A stretch of 64,000 bases of DNA. Origin: Microbacteriaceae bacterium (GTDB lineage Bacteria; Actinomycetota; Actinomycetes; Actinomycetales; Microbacteriaceae). Below, piece by piece: positions 35,410-44,068 of this stretch. Each line of letters opens with the position of its first letter. Within the stretch, counting starts at the first letter, position 1. A program made the position numbers and the translations under genes. The notes beneath the pieces were generated by a model that saw nothing but the letters and a program-made list of their open reading frames with translations, had not been told where the DNA came from and searched no databases. The stretch spans positions 434,001-498,000 of the forward strand of contig JAHBTA010000003.1 of the NCBI GenBank assembly GCA_019638805.1, given 5' to 3'.

Positions 35410-35846
35410 TCGATGCTCTGCAGCACGCCGATCCGCTCGTCGTCCGCGCAGTAGTCCAGGACCATGTCCAGGTACCCGTCCGGCCCGTCGGCGTCGAAGA
35501 CCACATCCTCGGCGGTCCGGATCCACCCGGTCCCCGCGACCGGCTGCCCCTCGCCGATCCGGGTGCCGTCGGGGGCGACCACGACGTCGGCGTCCTGCCG
35601 GTAGCCATCCGGCCAGACCACGAACAGCTGCTCGTCGGCGGTGCGCAGGTGGAAGCATCCGTTGGAGGCGACGTGCAGCTCGCCGCCGATCGGCACGGGG
35701 TCCTCGTAGGGCCGGGCGATGAGGTTCTCGGTGGGGATACCCATGCCGCCCTCGGTGTCGTCCGGCTGCTGCTGGGTGACGATGACGGTCACGACCGCGA
35801 CGGCGACCAGCGCGAGCATGATGCCCGCCAGCACGAACGCCCTCAT
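35406..35846 (-). CDS. Membrane-anchored protein of unknown function
   Basis: A 146-residue protein with one N-terminal helix (LAGIMLALVAVAVVTVIV), no lipobox, and a soluble outer domain with two cysteines (NGCFHLRT, LDYCADDE) that could form a disulfide. No family recognised. TAGCGT (35858-35853) sits 6 nt before ATG 35846 and overlaps the stop of the GDSL gene, so this gene probably has its own leaderless promoter. Confidence 0.75.
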   Translation of the reverse strand: MRAFVLAGIMLALVAVAVVTVIVTQQQPDDTEGGMGIPTENLIARPYEDPVPIGGELHVASNGCFHLRTADEQLFVVWPDGYRQDADVVVAPDGTRIGEGQPVAGTGWIRTAEDVVFDADGPDGYLDMVLDYCADDERIGVLQSIE

Positions 35847-35855
35847 GGGGTCACG

Positions 35856-36611
35856 CTAGCCGAGCCACTCGCGAAGCCCCCGGTCCCACGCGTCGTCAAT
35901 GGCCCACTCGGCCCAGTCTCGGTAGCCGGAGGCGCTCGGGTGGAACAGGTCCGTCGCGAAGAAGTCGTCGGCGTAGGCGGGCGGATCGACCGACATGACG
36001 GTGCGCGGTCGCCGGGCCACGAGCTCCCGCACGGCTCCCTCGAGCGCGAGCGAGTGCCGGTAGAGGGTGCGGCGCAGGGGCTGCGGCAGCAGGGCGAAGC
36101 GCCCGAAGACCGGCAGCGATGACACGAGCGTCGCCGCCCCGGGATTGCGTTCGGCGACGGCGTCCAGGACGCGCGCCACGTCCCGCCGGAACGCACCCGC
36201 CCCGCGCAGCGCGAGCGAGTCGTTGGCCCCGATGGTCAGGAACAGCAGGTCGGCGGGCTCGGCCAGCGCCTCATCGAGATAGCGCGTCACGAGATCGCGC
36301 GCGGTCGCGCCGTTCTCACCCACCGCGCGCCAGTGGATGCCGCGGCCGGCCCGCTCACGCAGTACGGCCCCCAGCCGTCCCGGCAGCGCCTCTTCCTGGG
36401 TGGCCGCACCCACTCCGGCCGCCGTCGAGTCGCCCAGCACGAGCAGCCGCAGCGGCCGCGGCCCCGCCACCGAACCGTGCCAGGGCTGCGCCGCATCCGG
36501 CAGCCGCGGGACCACGCGGCGCAGCCGCCGCCCCTGCGTGAAGACCACGGGTCCGAGGGCCACCGCGATCGAACGGCTCGCGCGCAGCAGTCCCGGTCGG
36601 CGCTCGTCCAC
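35856..36611 (-). CDS. SGNH/GDSL-family esterase
   Basis: A 251-residue hydrolase: block I LLVLGDSTAAGVGA with the catalytic Ser, block II glycine region GENGATA, block III GANDSLAL, and block V FATDLFHPSASGY with Asp and His. Probably an esterase acting on small or cell-surface acyl esters; N-terminal secretion signal is not clear. GTG 36611 with TAGGCT 8 nt upstream. The promoter and first codons are duplicated at 36954-37015. Confidence 0.9.
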   Translation of the reverse strand: MDERRPGLLRASRSIAVALGPVVFTQGRRLRRVVPRLPDAAQPWHGSVAGPRPLRLLVLGDSTAAGVGAATQEEALPGRLGAVLRERAGRGIHWRAVGENGATARDLVTRYLDEALAEPADLLFLTIGANDSLALRGAGAFRRDVARVLDAVAERNPGAATLVSSLPVFGRFALLPQPLRRTLYRHSLALEGAVRELVARRPRTVMSVDPPAYADDFFATDLFHPSASGYRDWAEWAIDDAWDRGLREWLG

Positions 36612-36648
36612 GAGCCGGGAGCCTACTCCCGGCCGGGCTTGGTCACGC
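36587..36648. repeat. Direct repeat, left copy (62 bp)
   Basis: Covers the promoter and first codons of the GDSL gene and what looks like the old 3' end of the VOC gene. The right copy at 36954-37015 differs at only two bases. Copies are 367 bp apart and enclose the DUF4143 remnant. Confidence 0.85.
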
Positions 36649-36940
36649 CTGTGCAGCCGAACTCATCCGCCTGTTTGCCCAGAAGAAGGATCGCCATCTT
36701 CTCGATAGGAGCACGCCCATCCGCTCAATAGCCATAAGGGAGTCGAACGATCGCAGGATACTCGCGTTGGAGGTCAAGCTCTCGGATAGCATCGGAGACG
36801 ATGATGTGAGGCACCTCAAGTGGCTCAAGGATCGACTCGGGTCTCGGCTTGCTGACGCGGTGGTCCTCAACTCTGGTCCGGGTGCGTACCGTCGCCATGA
36901 CGGGATCGCCGTCGTCCCACTCGCTCTCCTCGGGCCCTGA
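36647..36940 (+). pseudogene. 3' remnant of an ATPase with DUF4143 C-terminal domain
   Basis: An open stretch of about 97 codons without its own start, ending TGA at 36938-36940. It reads ALEVKLSDSIGDDDVRHLKW, LKDRLGSRLADAVVLNSGPG, then AYRRHDGIAVVPLALLGP, which matches the C-terminus of actinobacterial AAA ATPases with DUF4143 (nuclease-like LEVK motif and the final tGp.AYRR.DGIAV.P block). The AAA part is missing. Base composition is lower in GC than the flanks. It lies between the two direct repeats, in the orientation opposite to both neighbours. Confidence 0.75.
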
Positions 36941-36953
36941 GCTCGGGTCTTTT

Positions 36954-37015
36954 GCAGTCCCGGTCGGCGCTCGTCCACGAGCCGGGAGCCTACTCCCGGC
37001 CGGGGGTGGTCACGC
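36954..37015. repeat. Direct repeat, right copy (62 bp)
   Basis: Second copy of the 36587-36648 sequence, overlapping the last codons of the VOC gene (stop at 36990-36992). It also carries a second copy of the GDSL promoter (TAGGCT) and GTG start, now followed by out-of-context sequence. Confidence 0.85.
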
Positions 37016-37856
37016 GGATGAGGTTCGCCCACGGGTCGTCGAAGGCGACCGTCTGCCCGTCGTCCCGGGTCTCGATGCCGAAGTGCGTCATCCGCTCGGT
37101 CAGCGCACCGAGGTCGTCGGCGTCCGGCACCAGGATGTCGACGCGGCCGAGCCCGAGGGTGCGCTGCCGCCGACCGGCGCCGCGCGAGTTCCAGATGTTC
37201 ATGGCCATGTGGTGGTGATAGCCGCCCGCACTCACGAAGACCGCCTGGCCGGGGAACTCGAAGGTGCGCTCGAACCCGAGCCGGTCGACGTAGAACTCGC
37301 GCGCCGTGGGGACATCGCCCACCGAGAGGTGCACGTGACCGACCCGTGCGTCGCCGAGCCCGGCGCCCTCGGCCGCGCGCTCGCTCAGGTGCTCGTTCAG
37401 GAACGCGTTGGGGTCGAGGTAGAGCGTGCTCATCTCGACGCTTCCGTGCACCCACGACCACGCGCTGCGGTCGCGATCCCAATACAGTTCGACGCCGTTG
37501 CCCTCCGGGTCGTCGAAGTAGAAGGCCTGACTCACCAGGTGGTCGCTCGACCCGGTGAACGTGCCCGGGTGCGCCTGCGCGACCGAGTACACGGCGGCGG
37601 CGAGCGCCTCCTGCGTGTCGAACAGGATCGCGGTGTGGAAGAGCCCGGCCTCGTGCGGGGCGGCGTGGCGCAGCTCGGGGCTGTGCTCCAGGATGACGAT
37701 GGGGCGACCCGGGCGACCGAGCGTCGTGCGCGGGCCCTCCTGCGCGAGCACCTCGAGGCCGATGGCGTCGCGGTAGTACCGCGTCATGCGGTCGGGGTCG
37801 GCGACGTTGAGCGTCACCGCGCCCATGGCGGTGTCGGCCGCGAGCAGGTCGGTCAT
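36990..37856 (-). CDS. VOC-superfamily protein, CatE-like ring-cleavage dioxygenase type
   Basis: A 288-residue protein of two tandem glyoxalase/dioxygenase modules: MGAVTLNVADPDRMTRYY and LVSQAFYFDDPEGNGVELYW in the first, VGHVHLSVGDVPTAREFYVD and FVSAGGYHHHMAMNIWNS in the second. Metal ligands (His in GHVHL and GGYHHH, Glu in GVELY) look intact. Resembles Bacillus CatE/YfiE catechol 2,3-dioxygenase; real substrate unknown. The 3' end lies in the duplicated 62-bp segment. Confidence 0.88.
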   Translation of the reverse strand: MTDLLAADTAMGAVTLNVADPDRMTRYYRDAIGLEVLAQEGPRTTLGRPGRPIVILEHSPELRHAAPHEAGLFHTAILFDTQEALAAAVYSVAQAHPGTFTGSSDHLVSQAFYFDDPEGNGVELYWDRDRSAWSWVHGSVEMSTLYLDPNAFLNEHLSERAAEGAGLGDARVGHVHLSVGDVPTAREFYVDRLGFERTFEFPGQAVFVSAGGYHHHMAMNIWNSRGAGRRQRTLGLGRVDILVPDADDLGALTERMTHFGIETRDDGQTVAFDDPWANLIRVTTPGRE

Positions 37857-37884
37857 ACCGGGTGCAACGCCCGGGGCGGCCGCG

Positions 37885-38763
37885 CTATTTCGCCGCCGGT
37901 GCGGACCCGGTGATGCGCTCGATGAGCTCGCGGTAGCGGGCCGCGGTCTTCTCGACGATCTCGTCCGGGAGCGCGGGCGGCGTGCCCGCCCGATCCCAGT
38001 TGGCCGCGAGCCAGTCGCGCACGATCTGCTTGTCGAAGCTGTCGAGCCGGTGCTCGCCGCCCGCGGCGTAGGTGGTCGCGTCCCAGTAGCGGCTCGAGTC
38101 GCTCGTGAGCACCTCGTCGGCCAGCATGAGCTCGCCCGTCTCCGGGTCGCGCCCGAACTCGAACTTGGTGTCGGCCAGGATCACGCCGCGCTCCCGGGCG
38201 ATCTCGGAGGCCGTTTCGTACGCGCGCAACGATGCCTCGCGGAGCGCCGCCGCATCCGTCTCGCCGACGATCTCGACGGTCTGCTCGTAGGTGATGTTCT
38301 CGTCGTGCTCACCCAGGGGCGCCTTGGTCGCGGGTGTGTAGATCGGCTCGGGCAGCGCGTCGCCCTCGGTGAGACCGGCGGGCAGCGGGATGCCGCAGAC
38401 GGTCCCCGAGGCACGGTACTCGGCCCAGCCCGACCCGGCCAGGTAGCCGCGCACGACGCACTCCAGCGGGAACATGTCGAGCGTGTGCACGAGCATGGCG
38501 CGCTCGGCGATCCCCGGCGGCAGGTGCTCGCCCAGCGACGGGTGCGCGGCGGCGAGGTGATGCGGCATCCCGAGCCGGGCGAACCACCACAGCGAGAGCT
38601 GGGTCAGCAGTGCGCCCTTGCCGGGGATCGCCGGCTCCAGGATGTGGTCGAAGGCGCTGACCCGGTCGCTGGCCACCACGAGCATGCGACCCGGCAGCAC
38701 GTCGGAGGTGTACAGATCGCGCACCTTGCCCGAGTACACGAGCGTCCAGTCCTCGAATCTCAC
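37885..38763 (-). CDS. purC: SAICAR synthetase
   Basis: A 292-residue enzyme joining CAIR and aspartate to SAICAR. Visible: LVYSGKVRDLYTSDVLPGRM (nucleotide-binding), VASDRVSAFDHIL, LECVVRGYLAGSGWAEY and ILADTKFEFGRDPETGELML with LTSDSSRYW. Length is normal for the longer actinobacterial/eukaryotic-like form. ATG overlaps the purD stop (ATGA), forming a purD-purC pair. Confidence 0.97.
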   Translation of the reverse strand: MRFEDWTLVYSGKVRDLYTSDVLPGRMLVVASDRVSAFDHILEPAIPGKGALLTQLSLWWFARLGMPHHLAAAHPSLGEHLPPGIAERAMLVHTLDMFPLECVVRGYLAGSGWAEYRASGTVCGIPLPAGLTEGDALPEPIYTPATKAPLGEHDENITYEQTVEIVGETDAAALREASLRAYETASEIARERGVILADTKFEFGRDPETGELMLADEVLTSDSSRYWDATTYAAGGEHRLDSFDKQIVRDWLAANWDRAGTPPALPDEIVEKTAARYRELIERITGSAPAAK

Positions 38764-40043
38764 GATGCCGCCTCCTCCTCGATCGCGGCGTGCGCGATGT
38801 CGGTCCGGTAGAACGAGCCCTGCAGACGGATGCGGCCGATCGCCTCATAGGCCGCGTCGCGTGCAGCGGCGAGGTCGCCTCCGACCCCGACGACGCCCAG
38901 CACGCGCCCCCCGGTCGCGACGAAGCGGTCCTCGACGAGGGCCGTCGCCGCGTGCGCGATCGTGACACCGGGAACCTCGAGGGCGTCGTCGAGGCCGCCG
39001 ATCGGCCGGCCCGTGATGGGCTCCTCGGGGTAGCCCTCGCTGGCCAGCACGACGATGACGGCGGACTCGTCGCGGAAAACCGGGTCGGGCATCCCGCCGA
39101 GCCCGCCGGTCGCCGCGGCGAGCAGCAGGCCCGAGAGCGGGGTCTCGAGCCGGGCCAGCACGACCTGGGTCTCGGGGTCGCCGAAGCGCGCGTTGAACTC
39201 GATGACGCGCACGCCCGCTTCGGTCACGATGAGCCCGCAGTACAGCAGCCCGACGAAGGGCGTCCCCTCGGCCTCGAGGGCGCGCACGGTCGGCAGGGCG
39301 ACGGTGTCGCGCACCTCGGTCACGAACGCGTCCTCGTCCGCCCAGCCGCGGGCGAGCCAGGGCAGCGGCGAGTAGGCCCCCATGCCCCCGGTGTTCGGGC
39401 CGGTGTCGCCGTCGCCGACGCGCTTGAAGTCCTGCGCGGGGCTCAACGGCAGGACGTCGTGGCCATCGGAGAGGAAGAACAGCGAGATCTCGCGGCCGTC
39501 GAGGAACTCCTCGACGAGCACCGGGCCCTGCTGCAGGTAGTGCTCGGCGTGGGCGAGCGCGGCGCCGCGGTCGCTCGTCACGAGCACGCCCTTGCCGGCG
39601 GCCAGCCCGTCGGCCTTGACGACGTGCGGGGCGCCCAGTTCGTCGAGTGCGTCGGCGACGGCGTCGAGGTCCTCCGCGCGGATCGCGCGTCCGGTGGGGA
39701 CGGCGGCGGCATCCATGACGCGCTTGGCGAAGGCCTTCGACCCCTCGAGCGCGGCGGCGGCGCGGTCCGGCCCGAAGACCGGGATCCCCGCGGCGCGCAC
39801 CCGGTCGGCCACGCCGGCGACCAGGGGGGCCTCCGGACCGATGACCACGAGATCGACGGCCGTGTCGCGCGCGTAGGAGGCGACCAGGTCACCGTTGGAC
39901 GCATCCAGACTGACCGTCTCGGCGACGGCCGCGATGCCGGCGTTGCCGGGCGCGGCCACGACCTGGTGGCCGGCACCCTCGCCGAGCAGCGCGCTCACGA
40001 TGGCGTGCTCGCGCGCGCCCGAACCGAGCACGAGGATCCTCAC
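38760..40043 (-). CDS. purD: Phosphoribosylamine-glycine ligase
   Basis: A 427-residue ATP-grasp enzyme producing GAR. MRILVLGSGAREHAIVSALL opens the N-domain; HVVKADGLAAGKGVLV binds ATP; FNARFGDPETQVVLARLETPL is the metal-binding signature. GTG 40043 follows TAGCCT (40055-40050) by 6 nt, so a leaderless mRNA is predicted. Divergent from the YciI gene with only 39 bp between. Confidence 0.98.
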   Translation of the reverse strand: MRILVLGSGAREHAIVSALLGEGAGHQVVAAPGNAGIAAVAETVSLDASNGDLVASYARDTAVDLVVIGPEAPLVAGVADRVRAAGIPVFGPDRAAAALEGSKAFAKRVMDAAAVPTGRAIRAEDLDAVADALDELGAPHVVKADGLAAGKGVLVTSDRGAALAHAEHYLQQGPVLVEEFLDGREISLFFLSDGHDVLPLSPAQDFKRVGDGDTGPNTGGMGAYSPLPWLARGWADEDAFVTEVRDTVALPTVRALEAEGTPFVGLLYCGLIVTEAGVRVIEFNARFGDPETQVVLARLETPLSGLLLAAATGGLGGMPDPVFRDESAVIVVLASEGYPEEPITGRPIGGLDDALEVPGVTIAHAATALVEDRFVATGGRVLGVVGVGGDLAAARDAAYEAIGRIRLQGSFYRTDIAHAAIEEEAAS

Positions 40044-40082
40044 CTGTTCAGGCTAGCGGGGGTGGGGCGTAGCGTTTCCCCC

Positions 40083-40412
40083 ATGGCAGACTCAGTCACC
40101 GCCATCGATCCCGACGTCTGGCACATGCTCATCCACACTCCCGGTCCCAACGCGGACCCAGCGGTTCCCTTCTTCCAGGCCGAGTGGTTCCCGGGCCACC
40201 GGGGCTTCCACGCCGAGCTCCAGCGGGCCGGGTACTTCGTGGCCGCCGGGCCGCTGCCCGACCGGGCGGGCGCGGGTCAGACCCTGGTGCGCGGGGTGTC
40301 CACGGGCGAGATCACCCGGCTCGCGCGCGAGACGGATCCGGCCGTCATCGGCGGCTTCCTCGACGTCGAGATCGTCCCCTGGCGGGTGGTCGAGACGGTC
40401 CTGAGGCGATGA
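40083..40412 (+). CDS. YciI family protein
   Basis: A 109-residue small alpha/beta barrel-type protein: DVWHMLIHTPGPN, FPGHRGFHAELQRAGYFVAAGPLPD and the family end DVEIVPWRVV. The role of the YciI family is unsettled. TAGCGT (40070-40075) is 7 nt upstream of the ATG (leaderless). Overlaps the next gene by ATGA. Confidence 0.88.
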   Translation: MADSVTAIDPDVWHMLIHTPGPNADPAVPFFQAEWFPGHRGFHAELQRAGYFVAAGPLPDRAGAGQTLVRGVSTGEITRLARETDPAVIGGFLDVEIVPWRVVETVLRR

Positions 40413-40780
40413 GCAGGCCGCGCATCGACCCGGTCGCCGGGGCGGATGCCGTGGCCGCGACCCGCGCGGGCGGCGCGCCCCGCGAGACCCGCGCGCTCGC
40501 CGTGCGCTACCTGCTGCAGGTGCTCACCGACGTCGCGCCGGGGCACACCGTCGAGGTGCGCGTGCCGCCCTTCGGCGCGGTGCAGGCGGTCGAGGGGCCG
40601 CGGCACACGCGGGGCACTCCGCCCAACGTGGTGGAGGCGGACGCCGTGACCTTCGTCGCGCTCGCGACGGGCGACCAGCCGTGGGACGAGGCGGTCGCGG
40701 ACGGGCGGGTCGCCGCATCCGGGTCGCGCGCCGATCTGCGGCCGTGGCTTCCGCTGCCGTGGACGACAATGGAAGCGTGA
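40409..40780 (+). CDS. Sterol carrier-family-like protein
   Basis: A 123-residue protein of the bacterial sterol-carrier/MDMPI C-terminal type commonly found near purF in actinobacteria: TRALAVRYLLQVLTDVAPGH, VEVRVPPFGAVQAVEG, NVVEADAVTFVALATGDQPW. A ligand is not known in bacteria. Coupled on both sides (ATGA upstream, GTGA downstream). Confidence 0.85.
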   Translation: MSRPRIDPVAGADAVAATRAGGAPRETRALAVRYLLQVLTDVAPGHTVEVRVPPFGAVQAVEGPRHTRGTPPNVVEADAVTFVALATGDQPWDEAVADGRVAASGSRADLRPWLPLPWTTMEA

Positions 40781-41106
40781 ACGAACGCAGCGAGGTCCGC
40801 ATCCGGAGGGCTCCCAAGCTCGGGGTCTTCATCGTGATCGGCGGGGCGCTCGGGGCGATCGCGACCCTCGTGCTGACCAGCCTGTACCCGGCCGACAAGG
40901 CGGTCGGCTTCGCGGCGACCTTCGGCTACTTCCTGCTCTACGGCATCCCGGCGGGCGTGGCCCTCGGTGCGGTCGTCGGCCTGGTGCTCGACGCGATCTC
41001 GCGTCGTCGCGCGCGCACCGTGACCGCGGAGCGCGAGGTCGGGGACGCCGAGTCGCCGGCGGCCCTGGAACTCGCTCCCCCGGAGCAGGACGCCGACCTC
41101 AGCTGA
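40777..41106 (+). CDS. Two-helix membrane protein of unknown function
   Basis: A 109-residue protein with two helices (GVFIVIGGALGAIATLVLTS and FGYFLLYGIPAGVALGAVVG) and an acidic C-terminal tail. GTG 40777 overlaps the previous stop. It is the third gene of a small operon convergent with purF, whose end it overlaps by 8 bp. The association with purF recurs in actinobacteria by recall, but no function is assigned. Confidence 0.82.
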   Translation: MNERSEVRIRRAPKLGVFIVIGGALGAIATLVLTSLYPADKAVGFAATFGYFLLYGIPAGVALGAVVGLVLDAISRRRARTVTAEREVGDAESPAALELAPPEQDADLS

Positions 41107-42556
41107 GCTGGTTCTGCTCGACCCAGGACAGGTATTCCTCGGTCACCGTGCCGGTGATGTAGTCGCCGGTGAAGCAGCTCATCTCGAGCGCCGTGATCTC
41201 CGAGCCCTCGATGATGGCCGCCTCCATGTCGGCGACCTCCTGGTAGATGAGGGCGTCGGCGCCCAGCTCGATCGTGATCTCGGGGATCTTGCGCCCCGCG
41301 GCGACGAGCTCGTGCCGACTGGGCATGTTGATGCCGTACACGTGCGGGAACCGCACGGGCGGGGCCGCGGAGGTGAACGTGACCGAGTTCGCACCGGCGG
41401 TCCGGGCCATGTCGACGATCTCCTTCGAGGTCGTGCCGCGCACGATCGAGTCGTCGACGATGAGCACGTTCTTCCCGCGGAACTCCGAGCTCATCGCGTT
41501 GAGCTTCTGCTTGACGCTGCGCTGGCGCTGCTCCTGGCCGGGCATGATGAAGGTCCGGCCGACGTAGCGGTTCTTGTAGAAGCCCTCGCGGTAGGGAATG
41601 CCGAGCTTCTGCGCGACCTGCATGGCGGCGGGCCGGGACGAGTCCGGGATGGGCATGACCACGTCGATCGCACCCGAGGGCGTGTAGGCGGCGATCGTGT
41701 CGGCCAGCCGGTCGCCGAGGCGCAGGCGGGCCTCGTAGACCGAGATCCCGTTCATGACCGAATCGGGCCTGGCCAGGTAGACGTACTCGAATGAGCAGGG
41801 GATGAGCCTCGGATCGGCCGCGCACTGGCGCGAGGACATCTGGCCGGACCGGTCGATGTAGACCGCCTCGCCAGGAGCGATGTCGCGGACCAGCTCGTAC
41901 CCGGCCGATTCGAGCACGAGCGACTCGCTCGCCACGATCCACTCGTCGCCCACCAGGCCGGCCGAGCGGCGACCCAGCACGAGGGGGCGGATGCCGTACG
42001 GGTCGCGGAAGGCCAGCAGCCCGTGCCCCGCGATGAGCGCGATCGCCGCGTAGGAGCCTTCGACGCGCTCGTGCAGGGTGCGGATGGCGTCGAAAACCTG
42101 ATCCGGGTCCAGATCGTCGCCGCGCACCTGCTGCTGCAATTCGTTGGCGAGCACGTTCACCAGGAGTTCGGTGTCGGAGTCGGTGTTGAGGTGCCGCCGG
42201 TCCACCCGGAACAACTGCTGCGTGAGCTCGCGCGTGTTGGTGAGGTTGCCGTTGTGCACGAGCACGATGCCGTAGGGCGCGTTCACGTAGAACGGCTGCG
42301 ACTCCTGCTCCTTGCGGGCGTCGCCGCGCGTCGTGTAGCGCACGTGGCCGAGGCCCATGGTGCCGAGCAGGCTGCGCATGTCGCGCGTGCGGTACGCCTC
42401 GCGCACCTGGCCGCGGGCCTTCTGCATGTGGATGATCGAGCCGTCGCTCGTGGCGATGCCCGTCGCATCCTGGCCCCGGTGCTGCAGCAGGCCGAGCGCG
42501 TCGTAGATCTGCTGGTTGACCGGACTCGACGAGACGATGCCGACGATGCCGCACAT
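41099..42556 (-). CDS. purF: Amidophosphoribosyltransferase
   Basis: A 485-residue enzyme for the first committed purine step, PRPP + Gln to phosphoribosylamine. MCGIVGIV exposes Cys as the N-terminal nucleophile after Met removal, with no propeptide. HNGNLTN, the glutaminase GLLAFRDPYGIRPL, and the PRPP loop LIVDDSIVRGTTSKEIVDMA are intact. On the minus strand TACCCT (42590-42585) can serve as -10. Divergent from purM. Confidence 0.98.
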   Translation of the reverse strand: MCGIVGIVSSSPVNQQIYDALGLLQHRGQDATGIATSDGSIIHMQKARGQVREAYRTRDMRSLLGTMGLGHVRYTTRGDARKEQESQPFYVNAPYGIVLVHNGNLTNTRELTQQLFRVDRRHLNTDSDTELLVNVLANELQQQVRGDDLDPDQVFDAIRTLHERVEGSYAAIALIAGHGLLAFRDPYGIRPLVLGRRSAGLVGDEWIVASESLVLESAGYELVRDIAPGEAVYIDRSGQMSSRQCAADPRLIPCSFEYVYLARPDSVMNGISVYEARLRLGDRLADTIAAYTPSGAIDVVMPIPDSSRPAAMQVAQKLGIPYREGFYKNRYVGRTFIMPGQEQRQRSVKQKLNAMSSEFRGKNVLIVDDSIVRGTTSKEIVDMARTAGANSVTFTSAAPPVRFPHVYGINMPSRHELVAAGRKIPEITIELGADALIYQEVADMEAAIIEGSEITALEMSCFTGDYITGTVTEEYLSWVEQNQLS

Positions 42557-42618
42557 GACGCGGTGGTCTCCAGATGCTCGGAAGAGGGTACGGCCAATCC
42601 TCCCATACGCTGGAGCGC

Positions 42619-43719
42619 GTGACCGGTACCGATCCCTATGCCGAGGCGGGCGTCGACACCGCGGCGGGCGACCGGGCGGTCGAGCTCATGCGCGAGGCGG
42701 TCGCGCGCACGCACGGGCCGGAGGTCCTGGGCGGCGTGGGCGGGTTCGCCGGGCTGTTCGACGCGAGCGCACTGCGCGGGTACCGCCGGCCGCTGCTCGC
42801 GACGAGCACCGACGGCGTCGGCACCAAGATCGCGATCGCGATCGCGCTCGAGAAGCACGACACCATCGGCCAGGATCTGGTCGGCATGGTCGTCGACGAC
42901 ATCGTGGTGGTGGGCGCCAAGCCGCTCTTCATGACCGACTACATCGCGTGCGGCAAGGTCGCGCCCGAACGCATCGCGAGCATCGTAGAGGGCATCGCGC
43001 GCTCCTGCGCCGAGACCGGGACCGCGCTCGTCGGCGGTGAGACCGCCGAACACCCGGGTCTCATGGCCCCCGACGACTACGACCTGGCGGGCGCGGCGAT
43101 CGGAGCGGTCGAGGCAGATGCCGTGCTGGGCCCCGACAAGGTGCGTCACGGCGACGTGGTGGTCGCGATCGCGTCGAGCGGGTTGCACAGCAACGGGTTC
43201 TCGCTCGTGCGCCGCATCGTGACCCGGCGTGGTCTCGCGCTGACCGACCACGCCGACGAGTTCGGCGGCCCGGTGGGCGCGGCGCTGCTCGAGCCGACCC
43301 GTCTCTACACCGCGCCCCTGCTGCGGCTGATCGACGAGCTCCCGGGCGCGGTGCACGCGCTCTCGCACGTCACGGGCGGTGGGATCGCGGCGAACCTCGC
43401 GCGCGTTCTCCCGGCCGGGTCGTGGGTCGACCTCGATCGCTCCACGTGGAGTCCCCCGCAGGTCTTCCGCGTGCTGGCGGGCTGGGACGAGATCGCGCTC
43501 GAGGAGACCGAGGGAACCTGGAATCTGGGCGTCGGCATGATCGCGATCGTCGCCCAGGACGCCGCCAGCTCGGTCACGCACGCGCTCGAGGCCGCGGGGC
43601 TCCCGGCCTGGGTCGCGGGGCGCGTATCGACCGAGCAGCACGAACCGGAGGGCTACATCACGGGCGCAAAGGGCGTCGCGGGCGGCGCGGTGCGCCTGGT
43701 CGGGGCGTACGCGGACTGA
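42619..43719 (+). CDS. purM: Phosphoribosylformylglycinamidine cyclo-ligase (AIR synthetase)
   Basis: A 366-residue enzyme, FGAM + ATP to AIR. YAEAGVDTAAGDRAVELM, LLATSTDGVGTKIAIA, VGMVVDDIVVVGAKPLF and HVTGGGIAANLARVLP are family blocks. GTG 42619 was chosen over 42574 because TACGCT (42606-42611) is 7 nt upstream, predicting a leaderless mRNA that starts at this codon. Confidence 0.97.
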   Translation: MTGTDPYAEAGVDTAAGDRAVELMREAVARTHGPEVLGGVGGFAGLFDASALRGYRRPLLATSTDGVGTKIAIAIALEKHDTIGQDLVGMVVDDIVVVGAKPLFMTDYIACGKVAPERIASIVEGIARSCAETGTALVGGETAEHPGLMAPDDYDLAGAAIGAVEADAVLGPDKVRHGDVVVAIASSGLHSNGFSLVRRIVTRRGLALTDHADEFGGPVGAALLEPTRLYTAPLLRLIDELPGAVHALSHVTGGGIAANLARVLPAGSWVDLDRSTWSPPQVFRVLAGWDEIALEETEGTWNLGVGMIAIVAQDAASSVTHALEAAGLPAWVAGRVSTEQHEPEGYITGAKGVAGGAVRLVGAYAD

Positions 43720-43738
43720 TCTCCACGGCGCCGCCGAT

Positions 43739-43772
43739 CACGGCGTGCGCTGGCGCAATGGGTCACGCCGTG
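43739..43772. terminator. Possible bidirectional terminator
   Basis: CACGGCGTG (43739-43747) and CACGCCGTG (43764-43772) form a perfect 9-bp stem with a 16-nt loop between the convergent purM and DUF3073 genes; the right arm covers the DUF3073 stop. No U-tract. Confidence 0.45.
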
Positions 43773-43978
43773 CGGGACTCGTCCTCGTCGTCGAAGTCGT
43801 CCTCGAAGTCCTCGCCCTCCGCACCGGCGGCGTACTCGGGCCACTTGTCGAGGTCGTCGTCCAGCCGCGTGCCTCCGGCGAGTTCCTCTTCGAGGGCGCC
43901 GTAGTTCGTCGCGGGGCTGTAGTACTTCAGTTCGCGAGCCACCTTGGTGTGCTTCGCCTTCTGACGGCCGCGCCCCAT
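43763..43978 (-). CDS. DUF3073 protein
   Basis: A 71-residue actinobacterial protein: GRGRQKAKHTKVARELKYYS, then SPATNYGALEEELAG and an extremely acidic tail. The basic start and acidic end suggest a nucleic-acid or ribosome partner, but the role is unknown. ATG 43978 has GAGGGGG upstream and is preferred to an in-frame ATG 54 bp earlier. Confidence 0.93.
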   Translation of the reverse strand: MGRGRQKAKHTKVARELKYYSPATNYGALEEELAGGTRLDDDLDKWPEYAAGAEGEDFEDDFDDEDESRTA

Positions 43979-44068
43979 GCGTGACCCCCTCGTGATCGTG
44001 ACGGTGGACAGGTCGGGAACAGACTTCCCCAAAGTCTATCACCGGACTCGCCGGGTAGCCTGGTGCGT

